Numbered from the stretch's first letter, positions 48,151 through 58,126 are shown. The stretch: 64,000 nt of DNA from Salinarimonas chemoclinalis (GCF_041514305.1 NZ_JBGMWH010000008.1:62001-126000); one strand, 5' to 3'. Program-made: numbers and translations. Notes: generated by a model not told the origin, from the letters alone.

Positions 48151-49083
48151 TCACTCCCCGCCGCCGATCTGCGTGATCGAGAGCGTGAACGGCTCCTCGG
48201 GCGGGAGCACGAGCTCGACGGCGAAGCGCAGGCCGACGCCGAGGATCAGGAGCGCGAGCAGGAAGCGGAACACGTCCGCGCGCAGGTGCGTGCTCGCCCG
48301 CGCCCCGAACTGCGCGCCGAAGACGCCGCCGACGATCAGCATCAGCGCCAGCACGAGATCGACGGCCTGGTTCGCGACCGCGTGCAGCACGAGCGCGGCG
48401 AGCGTGGTGCACAGGATCTGGAACTGCGACGTGCCCACCACGATGTTGGTCGGCACGCGGAACAGGTAGAGCAGCGCCGGCACCAGGATGAAGCCGCCGC
48501 CGATGCCGAGCATCGCGCCGGCGAAGCCGATGAACATCGCGATCCCCCACAGCGGGATCACGCTCGCGTAGAGCTTCGAGCGGTGGAAGCGCATGCGCAG
48601 CGGCAGGCCGAGATAGGCCGGGTGCTCGCCCGCCCGCCGGCGTGGGCGCGGCTTGCCCTTGCGCGACTGCAGGAACTCCCGGATGCTCTCGCGCAGCATC
48701 AGCGAGCCGACGATCGTGAACAGCGTCACGTAGGAGACGACGATCAGCAGGTCGAGCTGGCCCGCGCGCCGCGCCGCCGCGAAGAGCCAGACGCCGAGCG
48801 CGGTGCCGACGAGGCCGCCCACCACGAGGACGCCGCCGAGCTTGAGGTCGAGCGCGCGTCGGCGCAGCGCCGCGAGGCCGCTCGTGGTCGAGGAGGCGAC
48901 GATCTGCGCCGTCTGCGTCGCGACCGCGACGGCGGGCGGGATGCCGAGGAAGATCAGGAGCGGCGTCATCAGGAAGCCGCCGCCGATGCCGAACAGCCCC
49001 GAGATGAATCCGACCGCGGCGCCGAGCCCCAGGATCATGAACAGGCTCACCGTGAGCTCGGCGACGGGCAGGTAGATCGACAC
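48151..49083 (-). CDS. TauE/SafE-family sulfite exporter-like protein
   Basis: A 310-residue membrane protein with eight helices arranged as two repeats, each with the TauE glycine pattern: FISGLFGIGGGFLMTPLLIF and GAMLGIGGGFILVPALLYLF. A cytoplasmic basic loop (SRKGKPRPRRRAGEHPAY) separates the halves. The family exports small sulfur anions; cargo here not known. It is co-transcribed with the TIGR02186 gene. Confidence 0.9.
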   Translation of the reverse strand: MSIYLPVAELTVSLFMILGLGAAVGFISGLFGIGGGFLMTPLLIFLGIPPAVAVATQTAQIVASSTTSGLAALRRRALDLKLGGVLVVGGLVGTALGVWLFAAARRAGQLDLLIVVSYVTLFTIVGSLMLRESIREFLQSRKGKPRPRRRAGEHPAYLGLPLRMRFHRSKLYASVIPLWGIAMFIGFAGAMLGIGGGFILVPALLYLFRVPTNIVVGTSQFQILCTTLAALVLHAVANQAVDLVLALMLIVGGVFGAQFGARASTHLRADVFRFLLALLILGVGLRFAVELVLPPEEPFTLSITQIGGGE

Positions 49084-49216
49084 GGTTACGGTTCCTCGGG
49101 GCCGGGGCCGTGGCCCCGGCTCGTGACGCTATGCGGGCGGCCGTCACGGCCGCGACCCCTTCCTGCCTCGCGTCCGTGACGGCCGTGTGGCCGCGGTCAC
49201 GACCGAGAGCGATCGA

Positions 49217-52200
49217 TCACGCCGCGAACCGACGCTCCGGCAGGCCGGCCGCGCGATCGTTCCATCCATGGGCCGGCGAGGCAACCTCGTTCGCGCGGGG
49301 ATCGGGTGTTTCGGGCCGCCAGGCGTCCGCGGCGGACTGGGCGAGCACCCGTCCGGCCTCGTCGAGGCGCTGGGCGAGCTCGTCCTTGCGCGCGGCGGCG
49401 TCCCCGTCGCCCTGCGCGGCGGCGATGGCGAACCAGGTGTAGGAGGCGGAGAGGTCCTGCGGCGCGCCGAGCCCGCGGGCGAGGAGGACGGCGAGGTTGT
49501 ACTGGCTGTCGCGAACGCCGTGTTCCGCCGCCCGGCGGAACCAGCCGATGGCGCCGGTGTAGTCCGGCGCACCGCCGACCGCGCCCTCGGCGAGCAGGAC
49601 GGCCAGGTTGTGCATGGCGGTGACGTTGCCGCTCTCCGCGGCGCGGCGATACCACATCTCGGCGGCGGCCGGATCGCGCGCGACGCCCACGCCCTTGTCG
49701 TGGATCTGGCCGATCCGGTACTGCGCCGGCACGACGCCCTGCTCCGCCAGGCGCTCGAAGAGCGTGGCGGCCAGCGCCGGGTCGCGCGGCGCGTCACGCC
49801 CGTCCGAGAGGCGCGCGGCGAGCTCGAACACGGCGGCCTCGTCGCCGGCGCGGGCGGCCTCGCCCAGCCGCGACGAGGCGACCGCGTCGGGGATGACGAG
49901 GCCCGCGACGAGGGCCGAGACCGGACCGGTCGGGATCATCGGCGCGGCGGCTGCGTCGGTCGCCGTCGGCGGCACGATGCGCGCGGCGAAGGCGGTGGCC
50001 TCGTCGCGGCGCGGCGGCAGCATGATCTCCCGCGCGGCGTCGGCGGAGGTGGGCGCGGGGATGACGAGGTCGCCCGCGGGGATGCCGCTCGACAGCGGCG
50101 CCGCAGGCAGCCCCATGAAGCTCGGCACCCGCGACGCGTCCGCGCCCGGAATGGTCTGCGTCGTCGTCGGATCCGCCCGGGGCACGGCCGGCAGGTCGGC
50201 CTCCGGCGCGATCGTGACGGCCGGGGCGTCGATCGGGGCGGGGAGCGCCGCCGGCGCCGCCTCCGTCGAGACCTGCGCCGGGGGGGCGACGCTCGCGACC
50301 GGACCGTCGCCGCCGCGCTGGAGCATGGTCGAGACCTGGAGCGCGCCCAGCGCCAGCACGATCGCGGCGAGCCCGAGCAGGAGCGGCTTGCGGCGGCGCG
50401 CGAGCACGCGCTTCATGCGCCCGGCGAGGCTCGCGGGGGAGGCGCCGTCGGCGTCGATCTCCGCGGGCTCGCTGCGCGCCGCGGCGGCTTCCGCTGCGGC
50501 GGACTGCGCGGCACGGCGGGCGGCGGCGATGAAGCTCGCCTTGATGTCGCCGGCGTCGGGCTCCTCGCTCGCGGCGGGCGCCGGCGCGGCGGCCTTGCGG
50601 CCCTTGCCAGGCTGCGGACGGCCGGAGCCCGGCTCGAGCAGGATCTCGTCGATCGCGGGCATCGCGGCGGGCGCGTCCGCCTCGGAGAGGAGCGCGGCGG
50701 CGCCGGTGTCGAGCACCGGCGCCTGCGCCTCCGGCTCCGGCTTGCGCGGGGCCGCGGCGCGGAAGGCGGAGATGTCGAAGCCCCGCGGCATCGCGGGCTC
50801 CTCGCGCGCCTGGGCGGACGCTCCGCCGGCGGCCGCGGGGGCGGTCTCCTCGTCGAGCACGGGCGCTCCCGGCACGGGCCGGGCCTCGGCCGCCGACCTG
50901 CGCGCGGCGGTCGCCTCCGCCGGCTTCTGGCGGCGGGCGTCCCTGTCGCGCCCGTCCTTCTCCCGGCCCGGGCCGGCCTCGAGCGAGGCCAGGCGCCCGA
51001 CGAGGGCTTCCAGCGTGCCGTGGACGGCGGAGAGCGTATCGCGGCTGCGCCGGTCGGCCTCCGCCTGCGAGGCCTTGAGGCTCTCGATGGTGCGGGCGAG
51101 ATCGGCGAAGGCGCCGTCCTTCGAGGCGTCCTTGCCGGCGGTGGGCGCACTCCCGCGCAGGCCGTCCTCGAGGCCCGCGACCTGCGCCATCAGGTCGCCC
51201 ATCGAGCGCTCGAGCGCGGCGAGCGCCGGGTCGGGGTCGCGCTCGCGCTCCAGCCGTGCGGCGATCTGCGTGATCTGGCGCTCCAGCGCCTCGAGCCCGT
51301 CCGAGCCCTCCCGCTGGGGCTCCTCGAGCTTCGCGGCGAGGCCGGCGAGCATGGCCTCGAGCGGCCGGAGCCGCTCGTCCTCGCCCGGCGCGGCGAGGCG
51401 CTCGTCGATCCGGTCGAGCCGGCGCATCAGGCCGTCGAGGTCGAGCGACGGCTCGGGCCGCGGCGCCTCGCGCAGCGCGTCGAGCTTCTCGGCCATGACG
51501 TCGAGCCGCGCCACGAGCGCGGCGGGAGCGAGCGCCTCCTGGCGGGCGCCGAGCCGCTTCTCCAGCATCTCGATCTGCTGCGCGACCGGAGAGACGTCGA
51601 CCTGGGTCGGCCGGGTGGAGAGCGCGTCGAGCCGCGCACCGAGCGCCTCGATCTGGCTCGCCAGCGGCCCGAGATCGACCGTCGCGGCGGGCGCGCCGCC
51701 GGCCTCGAGCTTCGCGGCGGAGGCGGCGAGGCCGTCGATCTGGCGTGCGAGCGCTCCGGTGTCCGCCCGCGAGAGCAGACCCGTGGCGGCCTCGAGCTTC
51801 TCGCCCAGCGTGTCGATGCGCGACCCGAGCGCGCCGAGCGCGGCCCCGTCCGCCTCCGGGCGCGGCGTGGCGAGATGCTCGCGGATGTCCTCCACGGCGG
51901 CGCGCATGCCGGCGAACTCGAGCGGGTCGACCTGCCCGCGCGCGATCCGCTCGACCTGGCGCGACAGCTCCGCGACCTGCTCGGCGAGATCGCCGACGCG
52001 GCTCGGCTCGGCGATCTCGCCGAGCAGCCCGCGCAGGTCCGCGACCTCGCCGGCGAGCGCCTGCACCGTCTGCGGGTCGAGCCCGGCGTCGGCGATGAGG
52101 TCGACCTTGTGGGAGATGGTCTCGACCGCCTGGACGAGGCCGTGCGGTGCGTTGCGCTGGACCTCGTCGGAGAGGCGGCGGACCTCGCCCTCGAGCCGCG

Positions 52201-53434
52201 AGAGCGTCGCGCCCATCGCCGCCGCGTCGGGTCCGGTATTGCCGAGCCTGGCCTGGATCATCGCCTGCGCGGTCTCGCGGGAGAGCGTGCGCAGGATGTC
52301 CTCGAGCTGCCCGACCTCGCCGCGGGTGGCGAGCCCCGACACGGTCTCGCGCAGCTGCGCCAGTTCCTGGCGCACGCCTTCCACCGCGGGCGCGGTCTCC
52401 TCGTCGCGCGGGCGCACGCTGTCGAGCTGGCCGGCGAGCTTCGAGATGTCGGCGCGCAGCCCCTCCAGGATTTCGGCGTGCGAGCGGCCGTCGCGCGGCG
52501 CGGCCTCGGCGCGCGGGGCGAAGCGGGCGGCGAGCGCCGGCGGGGGCGCGGCGGCGGCGCCGTCGGGGTCCTCCAGCGCCTGCTGGCGCGAGCGGATCTC
52601 GGCGACCGCCTCCTTGAGCTCGTCTCGCACGGACAGGCCGCGACGGCCGCGCCCGCGCTCGGGCGCCGCCGTTTCGGCGATCCGCTCGGAGATGGTGGCG
52701 ATGCGCTCCTCGAAGCCGCGCAGCGCCCGCTCGATCTTCTCGTCGATCGCCGACTCGCGGGCGGCGTCGCGCTCGCGGGCCGCGCTCGTCTCCTCGCGGC
52801 GGCGGACTTCCAGGTTGGCCAGGTGCTTCTCGACCTTGGCCACGGCGTCGAGCGCCGCCTTCATCGAGGGCTGATGTCCCTCGGCCACGCGCCGATCGAT
52901 GTCGTCGAGACGTCGGGTCATCAGCCCGAGCGCCTCGCCGAGCACGGTCGCGGTGCGGTCCTGGCGCTCCGCGACCGACTTCGTGGTCTCCGCCATGCGG
53001 TCCTCGGCGCGCTCGATCCAGCGCGCCACGGAATCGAGCGCCTCGGCGGTCTTCGCCGCGCTCTCGCGGGCGCGGCGGTCCTGCTCGGCGGTGAGGGAGG
53101 CGATGACCTGGTCGAGGTTGCGGGTCGAGGCCTGGACACGCGCCTGCGGAGCGGCGGCGCTCGCGCCGCCGCGGGTGATCTTGCCGAGGCGCGAGGCGAC
53201 CCCGTCGAGTTCGTCGTAGCCGCCGCCGTGATCGGAGGCGCGAGCCGGCTGGCCGGCGCGCCGGCGCACCGGCGCCTCCTGGTAGGCGCGCGTCGCGCGA
53301 TCGGCGATGGCGACCGAGAGCCATTCGTCGAGGCTCATCCCGGCCCGCCGGGCCGCCTCGCGGGCCGCGTCGCGGACCTCGGGATCGAGCCCGTCGAGGC
53401 CCCAGGGGGCGGACTGTGAAACGTTCTGCCGCAT
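49217..53434 (-). CDS. PodJ-like polarity/localisation protein with Sel1 repeats
   Basis: A 1405-residue protein. It opens MRQNVSQSAPWGLDGLDPEV and GMSLDEWLSVAIADRA, a ribbon-like N-terminus seen in alphaproteobacterial PodJ-like proteins. A very long coiled coil follows (about residues 60-800; heptad-rich, e.g. EMLEKRL-type segments), then a Pro/Ala-rich part, one membrane segment near residues 1015-1035 (KPLLLGLAAIVLALGALQVS), a periplasmic linker and C-terminal Sel1 repeats (about 1190-1370: AATLFERLAEQGVVPAQYRI, AEMWYRRAAESGNVTAMHNL). PodJ organises cell-pole factors. ATG 53434 is chosen over 53590 because homology starts there. Confidence 0.85.
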   Translation of the reverse strand: MRQNVSQSAPWGLDGLDPEVRDAAREAARRAGMSLDEWLSVAIADRATRAYQEAPVRRRAGQPARASDHGGGYDELDGVASRLGKITRGGASAAAPQARVQASTRNLDQVIASLTAEQDRRARESAAKTAEALDSVARWIERAEDRMAETTKSVAERQDRTATVLGEALGLMTRRLDDIDRRVAEGHQPSMKAALDAVAKVEKHLANLEVRRREETSAARERDAARESAIDEKIERALRGFEERIATISERIAETAAPERGRGRRGLSVRDELKEAVAEIRSRQQALEDPDGAAAAPPPALAARFAPRAEAAPRDGRSHAEILEGLRADISKLAGQLDSVRPRDEETAPAVEGVRQELAQLRETVSGLATRGEVGQLEDILRTLSRETAQAMIQARLGNTGPDAAAMGATLSRLEGEVRRLSDEVQRNAPHGLVQAVETISHKVDLIADAGLDPQTVQALAGEVADLRGLLGEIAEPSRVGDLAEQVAELSRQVERIARGQVDPLEFAGMRAAVEDIREHLATPRPEADGAALGALGSRIDTLGEKLEAATGLLSRADTGALARQIDGLAASAAKLEAGGAPAATVDLGPLASQIEALGARLDALSTRPTQVDVSPVAQQIEMLEKRLGARQEALAPAALVARLDVMAEKLDALREAPRPEPSLDLDGLMRRLDRIDERLAAPGEDERLRPLEAMLAGLAAKLEEPQREGSDGLEALERQITQIAARLERERDPDPALAALERSMGDLMAQVAGLEDGLRGSAPTAGKDASKDGAFADLARTIESLKASQAEADRRSRDTLSAVHGTLEALVGRLASLEAGPGREKDGRDRDARRQKPAEATAARRSAAEARPVPGAPVLDEETAPAAAGGASAQAREEPAMPRGFDISAFRAAAPRKPEPEAQAPVLDTGAAALLSEADAPAAMPAIDEILLEPGSGRPQPGKGRKAAAPAPAASEEPDAGDIKASFIAAARRAAQSAAAEAAAARSEPAEIDADGASPASLAGRMKRVLARRRKPLLLGLAAIVLALGALQVSTMLQRGGDGPVASVAPPAQVSTEAAPAALPAPIDAPAVTIAPEADLPAVPRADPTTTQTIPGADASRVPSFMGLPAAPLSSGIPAGDLVIPAPTSADAAREIMLPPRRDEATAFAARIVPPTATDAAAAPMIPTGPVSALVAGLVIPDAVASSRLGEAARAGDEAAVFELAARLSDGRDAPRDPALAATLFERLAEQGVVPAQYRIGQIHDKGVGVARDPAAAEMWYRRAAESGNVTAMHNLAVLLAEGAVGGAPDYTGAIGWFRRAAEHGVRDSQYNLAVLLARGLGAPQDLSASYTWFAIAAAQGDGDAAARKDELAQRLDEAGRVLAQSAADAWRPETPDPRANEVASPAHGWNDRAAGLPERRFAA

Positions 53435-53724
53435 CGCCGCGCTCTCGGTCCTGTTGGCCGGCCGGATGGCCGCGGGACGTTTCGTCGGTGGCGTCGCGCT
53501 CGGGATGCGCGGCCGGGCCCGGCGCCGCCCCGACGCGCCTGCCCCGACGCCGCCCGCCGCCGCCGAAAGTTGACGGTCGGTTGCGGACATGCGCCGACGC
53601 CTCGACTTTTCCCCGTCAAGGTAAACACGCGGTTAATCGATCTTCGCGAACTGCGAACGAAGCTCGTCGAGCCGCCCGGGAGTTGCCGCGGCGGTGCGGA
53701 TCGGGTCCGTGGCGGGTGATCCCG

Positions 53725-54798
53725 TCAGGGTTGCGAGAGCCGGCTCTCGGCCAGCGCGAGCGCGTCGGCCCGCTCGTCGGGGGTCAGGCGCGCGAGCGCC
53801 TCGTCGAGCCAGGCGTCGTCGAGCCCCTGCGACGCGGCGGCGAGATGCCAGGCGGCGGCCTCGACGGGGTCCTGCGCGACGCCCCGGCCCTGTGCGTGCA
53901 GGCGCGCGAGGCGGTTCTGTGCGACCGCGTTGCCGCGGAAGGCCGCCTCGCGGAACCAGCGCGCCGCCTCCTCCTCGTTCGCCGCCAGACCCGCGCCGTT
54001 GAACAGCGCGATGGCGTACTCGACCATGCCGGCGACGTCGCCGCTGCGGGCGGCGCGGGAGAACCAGGCGGCGGCCGCGATCGGGTCCTCCTCGAGGGCG
54101 CGCCCCTCGGCGTAGAGGACGCCGAGCGCGTGCTGCGCGGGCGCGACGTCCGCTTCCGCCGCCAGGCGCATCAGCTCTGCCGCCCGGGCGAGGTCCGCCT
54201 CCTCCTCCGAGCCGAGAAGGAGGAGGGCGAGGTTGTAGGCGGCGCGGGGATGGCCCGCCTCGGCGGCACGCTCCAGGAGCGCGCGGCCCTCCCGCGGGTC
54301 CGCGGGCACGCCCTCGCCCTCGATCGCGATCATGGCCAGCGCGAACAGCGCGTTCGGGTCGCCTCGGCGGGCGGCGAGGCGATACCAGTCGGCGGCGCGG
54401 GCGACGTCCTGCGGCACGCCGAGCCCCTGGGCGTAGAGCTCCCCGAGCAGCGTCATCGCGGCGGCGTCGTCGGGGAGGCGCTCCAGCCGCTGCGTCGCGC
54501 GGTGGAAGGCGGTGAGGTAGTAGCCGCGCTGGAACGCACCGTAGGCGAGGTCGGCGTCCGGGTCCGCCTCGGCGCCGACCGGCGGCGGCGCGGCGAGGGT
54601 CGTGTCGCGAAAGCCGTTCGTCTCGACGGGCTCGCGCCCCGCGGGCGCCGTGAGGAGGGGCGGCTCGACCGAAAGGGGCTCGACCGAAAGGGGCTCGGCC
54701 GGAGCCGGCTCGGCCGCGGGGACCTGCGGCGCCTGCGCGCCGGCCGGGGCCGCCAGCAGCGTGAGGCCGAGCGCCAGGAGCGGGAGCGCGCGCCTCAC
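53725..54798 (-). CDS. Sel1-repeat periplasmic protein
   Basis: A 357-residue exported protein. A signal peptide (VRRALPLLALGLTLLAAPAG, cleaved near AGA) is followed by a low-complexity stretch with LSVEPLSVEPP (a 15-bp repeat) and then Sel1 repeats over residues 110-330 (AADWYRLAARRGDPNALFAL, AAAWFSRAARSGDVAGMVEY, AARWFREAAFRGNAVAQNRL). Such repeats bind proteins. The GTG start is set by the four-base overlap with the ThiE-like stop. Role unknown; it may work with the PodJ-like protein next to it. Confidence 0.82.
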   Translation of the reverse strand: MRRALPLLALGLTLLAAPAGAQAPQVPAAEPAPAEPLSVEPLSVEPPLLTAPAGREPVETNGFRDTTLAAPPPVGAEADPDADLAYGAFQRGYYLTAFHRATQRLERLPDDAAAMTLLGELYAQGLGVPQDVARAADWYRLAARRGDPNALFALAMIAIEGEGVPADPREGRALLERAAEAGHPRAAYNLALLLLGSEEEADLARAAELMRLAAEADVAPAQHALGVLYAEGRALEEDPIAAAAWFSRAARSGDVAGMVEYAIALFNGAGLAANEEEAARWFREAAFRGNAVAQNRLARLHAQGRGVAQDPVEAAAWHLAAASQGLDDAWLDEALARLTPDERADALALAESRLSQP

Positions 54799-55487
54799 GC
54801 GCCGTCCTCCGCCGCGCGCCGCACGCGCTCGGCGTCGACGGCGTCGAGCGTCTCCCGTGCCCGGGCGAGCGCCTCGGCGGGTCCCGCGGGGTCCGAGAAG
54901 GCCGCGTCGCCGAGGGCGACGAACTCCGCCCCCGTCCGCGCGAGCGCGGCCACGGCGTCCAGGTTCGCGGCGTAGGCGATACAGGGCGTCTCGAAGATCT
55001 CCGCCCACCAGGCGGCGCGCTCCTGCACGGCGTCGAGGGCCGGCAGCGAGCCGTCCGGCCGCGGCTCGCCGAAGAGCACGTAGTCGACGCCGATCTCGCC
55101 CGCCGTCATCGCGTCGTGGCGCGACTTGAGCGCGCCGACGCCCACCACGCGGTCGCTCTCGAGGCGCTCGCGCAGGAGCCGCGCTTCGGCGAGGTCGCGG
55201 GCGTGGGCGCCGTCGGCGCCGCCGCGGGTCGCGACGCGGCCGAGGTCGAGGGCCTCCGTCTCCGCGCCGCCGCGGCCCTCCACCGCGACGACGAGCGCCG
55301 CCCCCGCCTCCTGCGCGATCGGGGCGAGCGCCTTGACGTGGTTGATCAGGAGACGCTCCTCCCGGAGCGGCAGGCGCAGCAGCACGGCCGCGGCCGCGCC
55401 GTCGCGCATCGCCGCGCGCAGGGTCGGCGCGAAGCCGGCGGGGTCCTCGACGATCGGGGTGACGAGGTAGAGGAGGGTGGGCGTCAC
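54795..55487 (-). CDS. Thiamine-phosphate synthase-like protein
   Basis: A 230-residue TIM-barrel protein of the ThiE/TenI family: LYLVTPIVEDPAGFAPTLRA, AAAVLLRLPLREERLLINHV, GRVATRGGADGAHARDL, VVGVGALKSRHDAMTAGEIG, VDYVLFGEP and FVALGDAAFSDP. Many alphaproteobacteria carry this second, diverged ThiE-like protein; the classic pyrophosphate-site residues are changed (GVGALKSRHDAMTAGE in place of G-x-S-x-H-x-x-x-E-x-x), so thiamine synthesis is uncertain. It overlaps the Sel1 gene, suggesting co-expression. Confidence 0.75.
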   Translation of the reverse strand: MTPTLLYLVTPIVEDPAGFAPTLRAAMRDGAAAAVLLRLPLREERLLINHVKALAPIAQEAGAALVVAVEGRGGAETEALDLGRVATRGGADGAHARDLAEARLLRERLESDRVVGVGALKSRHDAMTAGEIGVDYVLFGEPRPDGSLPALDAVQERAAWWAEIFETPCIAYAANLDAVAALARTGAEFVALGDAAFSDPAGPAEALARARETLDAVDAERVRRAAEDGA

Positions 55488-55679
55488 GGATGGCCTCTTG
55501 CGCTGTGCGCGGGACTGCCCGGCGGGCCGCGATCGCGGGCTTCGTCGCGGGCTTGGCCGTGCGCGCCGCCCGGGCTATGAGCGAAGCGCCCGCACGACCC
55601 TCTCTTGCCGCTCCGCGCCGCTCGGCGCAAGAGCGAGAGGACGTCGGGAGCGGGTCGCCTCGTCTCGTCGGATACGCCC

Positions 55680-55913
55680 GTGCGCAAGCTCCCGCCCCGT
55701 TTCGCCCCGATCCTGTTCGCGCTGTTCCTGTCGGGGATCATGTCCCTCGTCGTCTCGGGGATCGCGACCCTGCGCGCTGTCGGCTTCGACGCGTTCCTGT
55801 TCAAGTGGATGACCGGCTGGCTCTTCGCCTGGGCGGTGGCTTTTCCCGGCGTGCTCGGCTTCGCGCCGCTGGTGCGCCGGATCGTCGCGCGCCTCGTCGA
55901 GCCGCCGGCGTGA
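55680..55913 (+). CDS. DUF2798 small membrane protein
   Basis: A 77-residue two-helix membrane protein: RKLPPRFAPILFALFLSGIM, SLVVSGIATLRAVG, FLFKWMTGWLFAWAVAFPGV and VRRIVARLV, the standard DUF2798 layout. I choose GTG 55680, which gives the normal family N-terminus. Function unknown. It is convergent with the DUF533 gene. Confidence 0.83.
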   Translation: MRKLPPRFAPILFALFLSGIMSLVVSGIATLRAVGFDAFLFKWMTGWLFAWAVAFPGVLGFAPLVRRIVARLVEPPA

Positions 55914-55923
55914 GGGCTCGCGG

Positions 55924-56709
55924 TCAGGTCGCGTCCGCGACCGCCCGCTCGATCTCGGCTGCGAGCCCACGGTCGAGGTCGAGCCGTGCGGCGAGCATGT
56001 CGAGATAGGCGCGCTCGGCGGGGTGGTCCGGCACCATCGCGAGCAGCGACGCGGCGTAGAGCTCCGCCGCCATCTCCGGCGTGCGCGCGGCGCGCACCAC
56101 CTTGTCGATGTCGAGCGGTGACGCGAGCTCGTCCATGACGAAGGCCTTGGCCTGCGCGTCGAGCCCGAGCTGCTCGATGTGGGCGAAGATGCGCGCCTGC
56201 TCCTCGCCGTCGATGTGCCCGTCCGCCTTCGCCCCCTGGATCATGGCCACGAGGATCGCGCGGGCGAGCGCCTCCTCGCCGCCGGGCGCATTCGCGGGCG
56301 CGAAGCCGCTGTCGGCGGGGGGCGCGAGCAACGCCGCGCCTCCGGCCGGCATCAGGTGCGTGGCGCCGTGGCCCGCGGGCTCGGCGACGGGCGCACCGAT
56401 CGCAGCCTGACGATTGCGCCAGGCGGCGTAGGCGAGGCCCGCGACCGCGGCGACGCCGCCGATCTTCAGCGCCGTGCCGGCGGTCTTGCCGGCGAACTCA
56501 CGCGCCTTCTTGCTTCCCAGGAGCAGCCCGACGACGCCCCCGGCGAGGCCGCCCCTGAGCAGGTCTCCGGTCCCGCCGCCCGCGCTGCCGCCGCCTGCGG
56601 AACCGCCCCCTTGCCCGAGCATGCGGCGCGCCTGCGCTTCGAGCCCGGAGAGATCGCCCGCGCGGGCGGAGCCGAGGACCTGGTCGAGGAGCTTCTTCGC
56701 GTCGAGCAT
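55924..56709 (-). CDS. DUF533 (YebE-like) TerB-fold membrane protein
   Basis: A 261-residue protein: MLDAKKLLDQVLGSARAGDL, a Gly/Ser repeat (GGGSAGGGSAGGG), a membrane-like stretch (LLRGGLAGGVVGLLLGSKKA, LKIGGVAAVAGLAYAAW) and a C-terminal TerB-like helical domain (ARAILVAMIQGAKADGHIDG, LDAQAKAFVMDELASPLDID, AERAYLDMLAARLDLDRGLA). This order defines DUF533; role unknown. Confidence 0.87.
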   Translation of the reverse strand: MLDAKKLLDQVLGSARAGDLSGLEAQARRMLGQGGGSAGGGSAGGGTGDLLRGGLAGGVVGLLLGSKKAREFAGKTAGTALKIGGVAAVAGLAYAAWRNRQAAIGAPVAEPAGHGATHLMPAGGAALLAPPADSGFAPANAPGGEEALARAILVAMIQGAKADGHIDGEEQARIFAHIEQLGLDAQAKAFVMDELASPLDIDKVVRAARTPEMAAELYAASLLAMVPDHPAERAYLDMLAARLDLDRGLAAEIERAVADAT

Positions 56710-56773
56710 GGGGAGCCTTCGGTGATGGGGTGCGACGCCCCTGAGATGGGCGCGCGCGAGCGGGGCCGCAAGC

Positions 56774-58126
56774 TCAGCGCAGGCCGTCCTCGTGGGAGAC
56801 CGGCTCGTCGCGCGTCAGCGCGGCGAGGGCGGCGTCGCGCCGCGCCTCGATCGCGGCGACGTCGCGTGGCTCGACGACGACGCGCCGGCCGGCCTCCGTG
56901 GCGAGATCGACGTGCTCGGCGATGACGGCCTTGCGATCGGGGTCCCGGGCGATCTCGCCGAGCTGCGCGAGGGTCTCGAGCAGGTGCATCAGCACCGCCG
57001 GCTGGTCGGCCGCCGACTGCCGGATCTGGTGGAACGCCACGTCGACGAGCCCCTCGAAGGTCGAGACCGGGGAGATGACCCGAACGACCCCGTCCTCGTC
57101 CGGGAAGCCCCGCTCGGCCGAGGGGCGGGTCATCACCGTGGCGATCGACCGCCCGAGCCGGTTGATCACCGCGATCCCGGTGAAGGCGTCGTTGAGGCTC
57201 GGCGAGAGGGCCCGCAGGCCGATCTCGACGAGCTGCCGGAAGGCGAACTCGAGGTCCTGGACCGGGGTCCGCTCCGGGCCGACGACGACGGCCAGCGCGA
57301 ATGCGTTCTCCAGCGCCGGGGTCAGCGCTTCCGGGGGCGTCACCCAGGCGTGCACGCCCCGCGCGAGGACATGGTGGCCGGGCCGGTAGGCCAGCTCGAC
57401 GACGCCCCCCGCCTCGCAGGCCGCGCGCACGAGAAGCCCGTAGTCGATCCCCTGGACGTAGCCGCTCGCGCGCCCGTGGATCGGCCGGGCGTCGTCGTGC
57501 TTCGCGATGGAGCGCGGATGCTGGCGCTGCTGCGGGGACAGGTCCGGCAGGAACTGCTCGATCGTCGCGTCGAGCTGGTCGCCGACGCGGTTGATCAGCG
57601 TGTCCGCCACGATCGAGCGCGCGAGATGGTGGACGTAGAACAGCAGCATCGCGATCGAGGCGAGCACGAGCACCGTCGCACCGGTCACCGCGGCGGCCGC
57701 CTCCCGCGCCGCCGCGTCCGGGGTCAGGCCCCGCAGCACGATCAGCAGGTAGACGATGGTGGCGAGGAAGAGCCCGAGCCCGACCTGCGTGCGTCGATCG
57801 CTCATGAAGGTGCGGATCAGCCGGAAGCCGAGCTGGTTCGCCGCGAGCGTGAGCACGACCATCGTGATCGAGATGGCGAGCGTCGCCATCGTGATCATGG
57901 AGGACAGGAGCGTCGACACGAAGTCCGAGGGGGAGGCGGCGGGCGTCTTCAGCAGGCCCCAGGCGTCGTCTCCCTCGGGCAGCGCGACGCGAAGCAGGAC
58001 GAGGCCGATGGCCCCGGCCGCGAGCGACATCAGCCCCGGCACGAACCAGAGGCTCGACTGGACCGCGTCCCAGGCGGTGGCGAGCCGGGAGCCGACCGGG
58101 TGGAGCGGACTGCGGTTGCGAGTCAT
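56774..58126 (-). CDS. DUF2254 membrane protein
   Basis: A 450-residue inner-membrane protein with four N-terminal segments (WFVPGLMSLAAGAIGLVLLR, FVSTLLSSMITMATLAISIT, VGLGLFLATIVYLLIVLRGL, VTGATVLVLASIAMLLFYVH) and a soluble part with QGIDYGLLVRAACEAGGVVE, RALSPSLNDAFTGIAVINRL and HLLETLAQLGEIARDPDRKA. Matches DUF2254, of unknown function. ATG 58126. Confidence 0.88.
   Translation of the reverse strand: MTRNRSPLHPVGSRLATAWDAVQSSLWFVPGLMSLAAGAIGLVLLRVALPEGDDAWGLLKTPAASPSDFVSTLLSSMITMATLAISITMVVLTLAANQLGFRLIRTFMSDRRTQVGLGLFLATIVYLLIVLRGLTPDAAAREAAAAVTGATVLVLASIAMLLFYVHHLARSIVADTLINRVGDQLDATIEQFLPDLSPQQRQHPRSIAKHDDARPIHGRASGYVQGIDYGLLVRAACEAGGVVELAYRPGHHVLARGVHAWVTPPEALTPALENAFALAVVVGPERTPVQDLEFAFRQLVEIGLRALSPSLNDAFTGIAVINRLGRSIATVMTRPSAERGFPDEDGVVRVISPVSTFEGLVDVAFHQIRQSAADQPAVLMHLLETLAQLGEIARDPDRKAVIAEHVDLATEAGRRVVVEPRDVAAIEARRDAALAALTRDEPVSHEDGLR

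Noticed and set aside
49187..53419. A 1410-codon plus-strand frame opposite the PodJ-like gene
   Set aside because: Shadow of the minus-strand gene: Arg/Gly-rich, no domains, and the minus frame has clear coiled-coil, membrane and Sel1 features.
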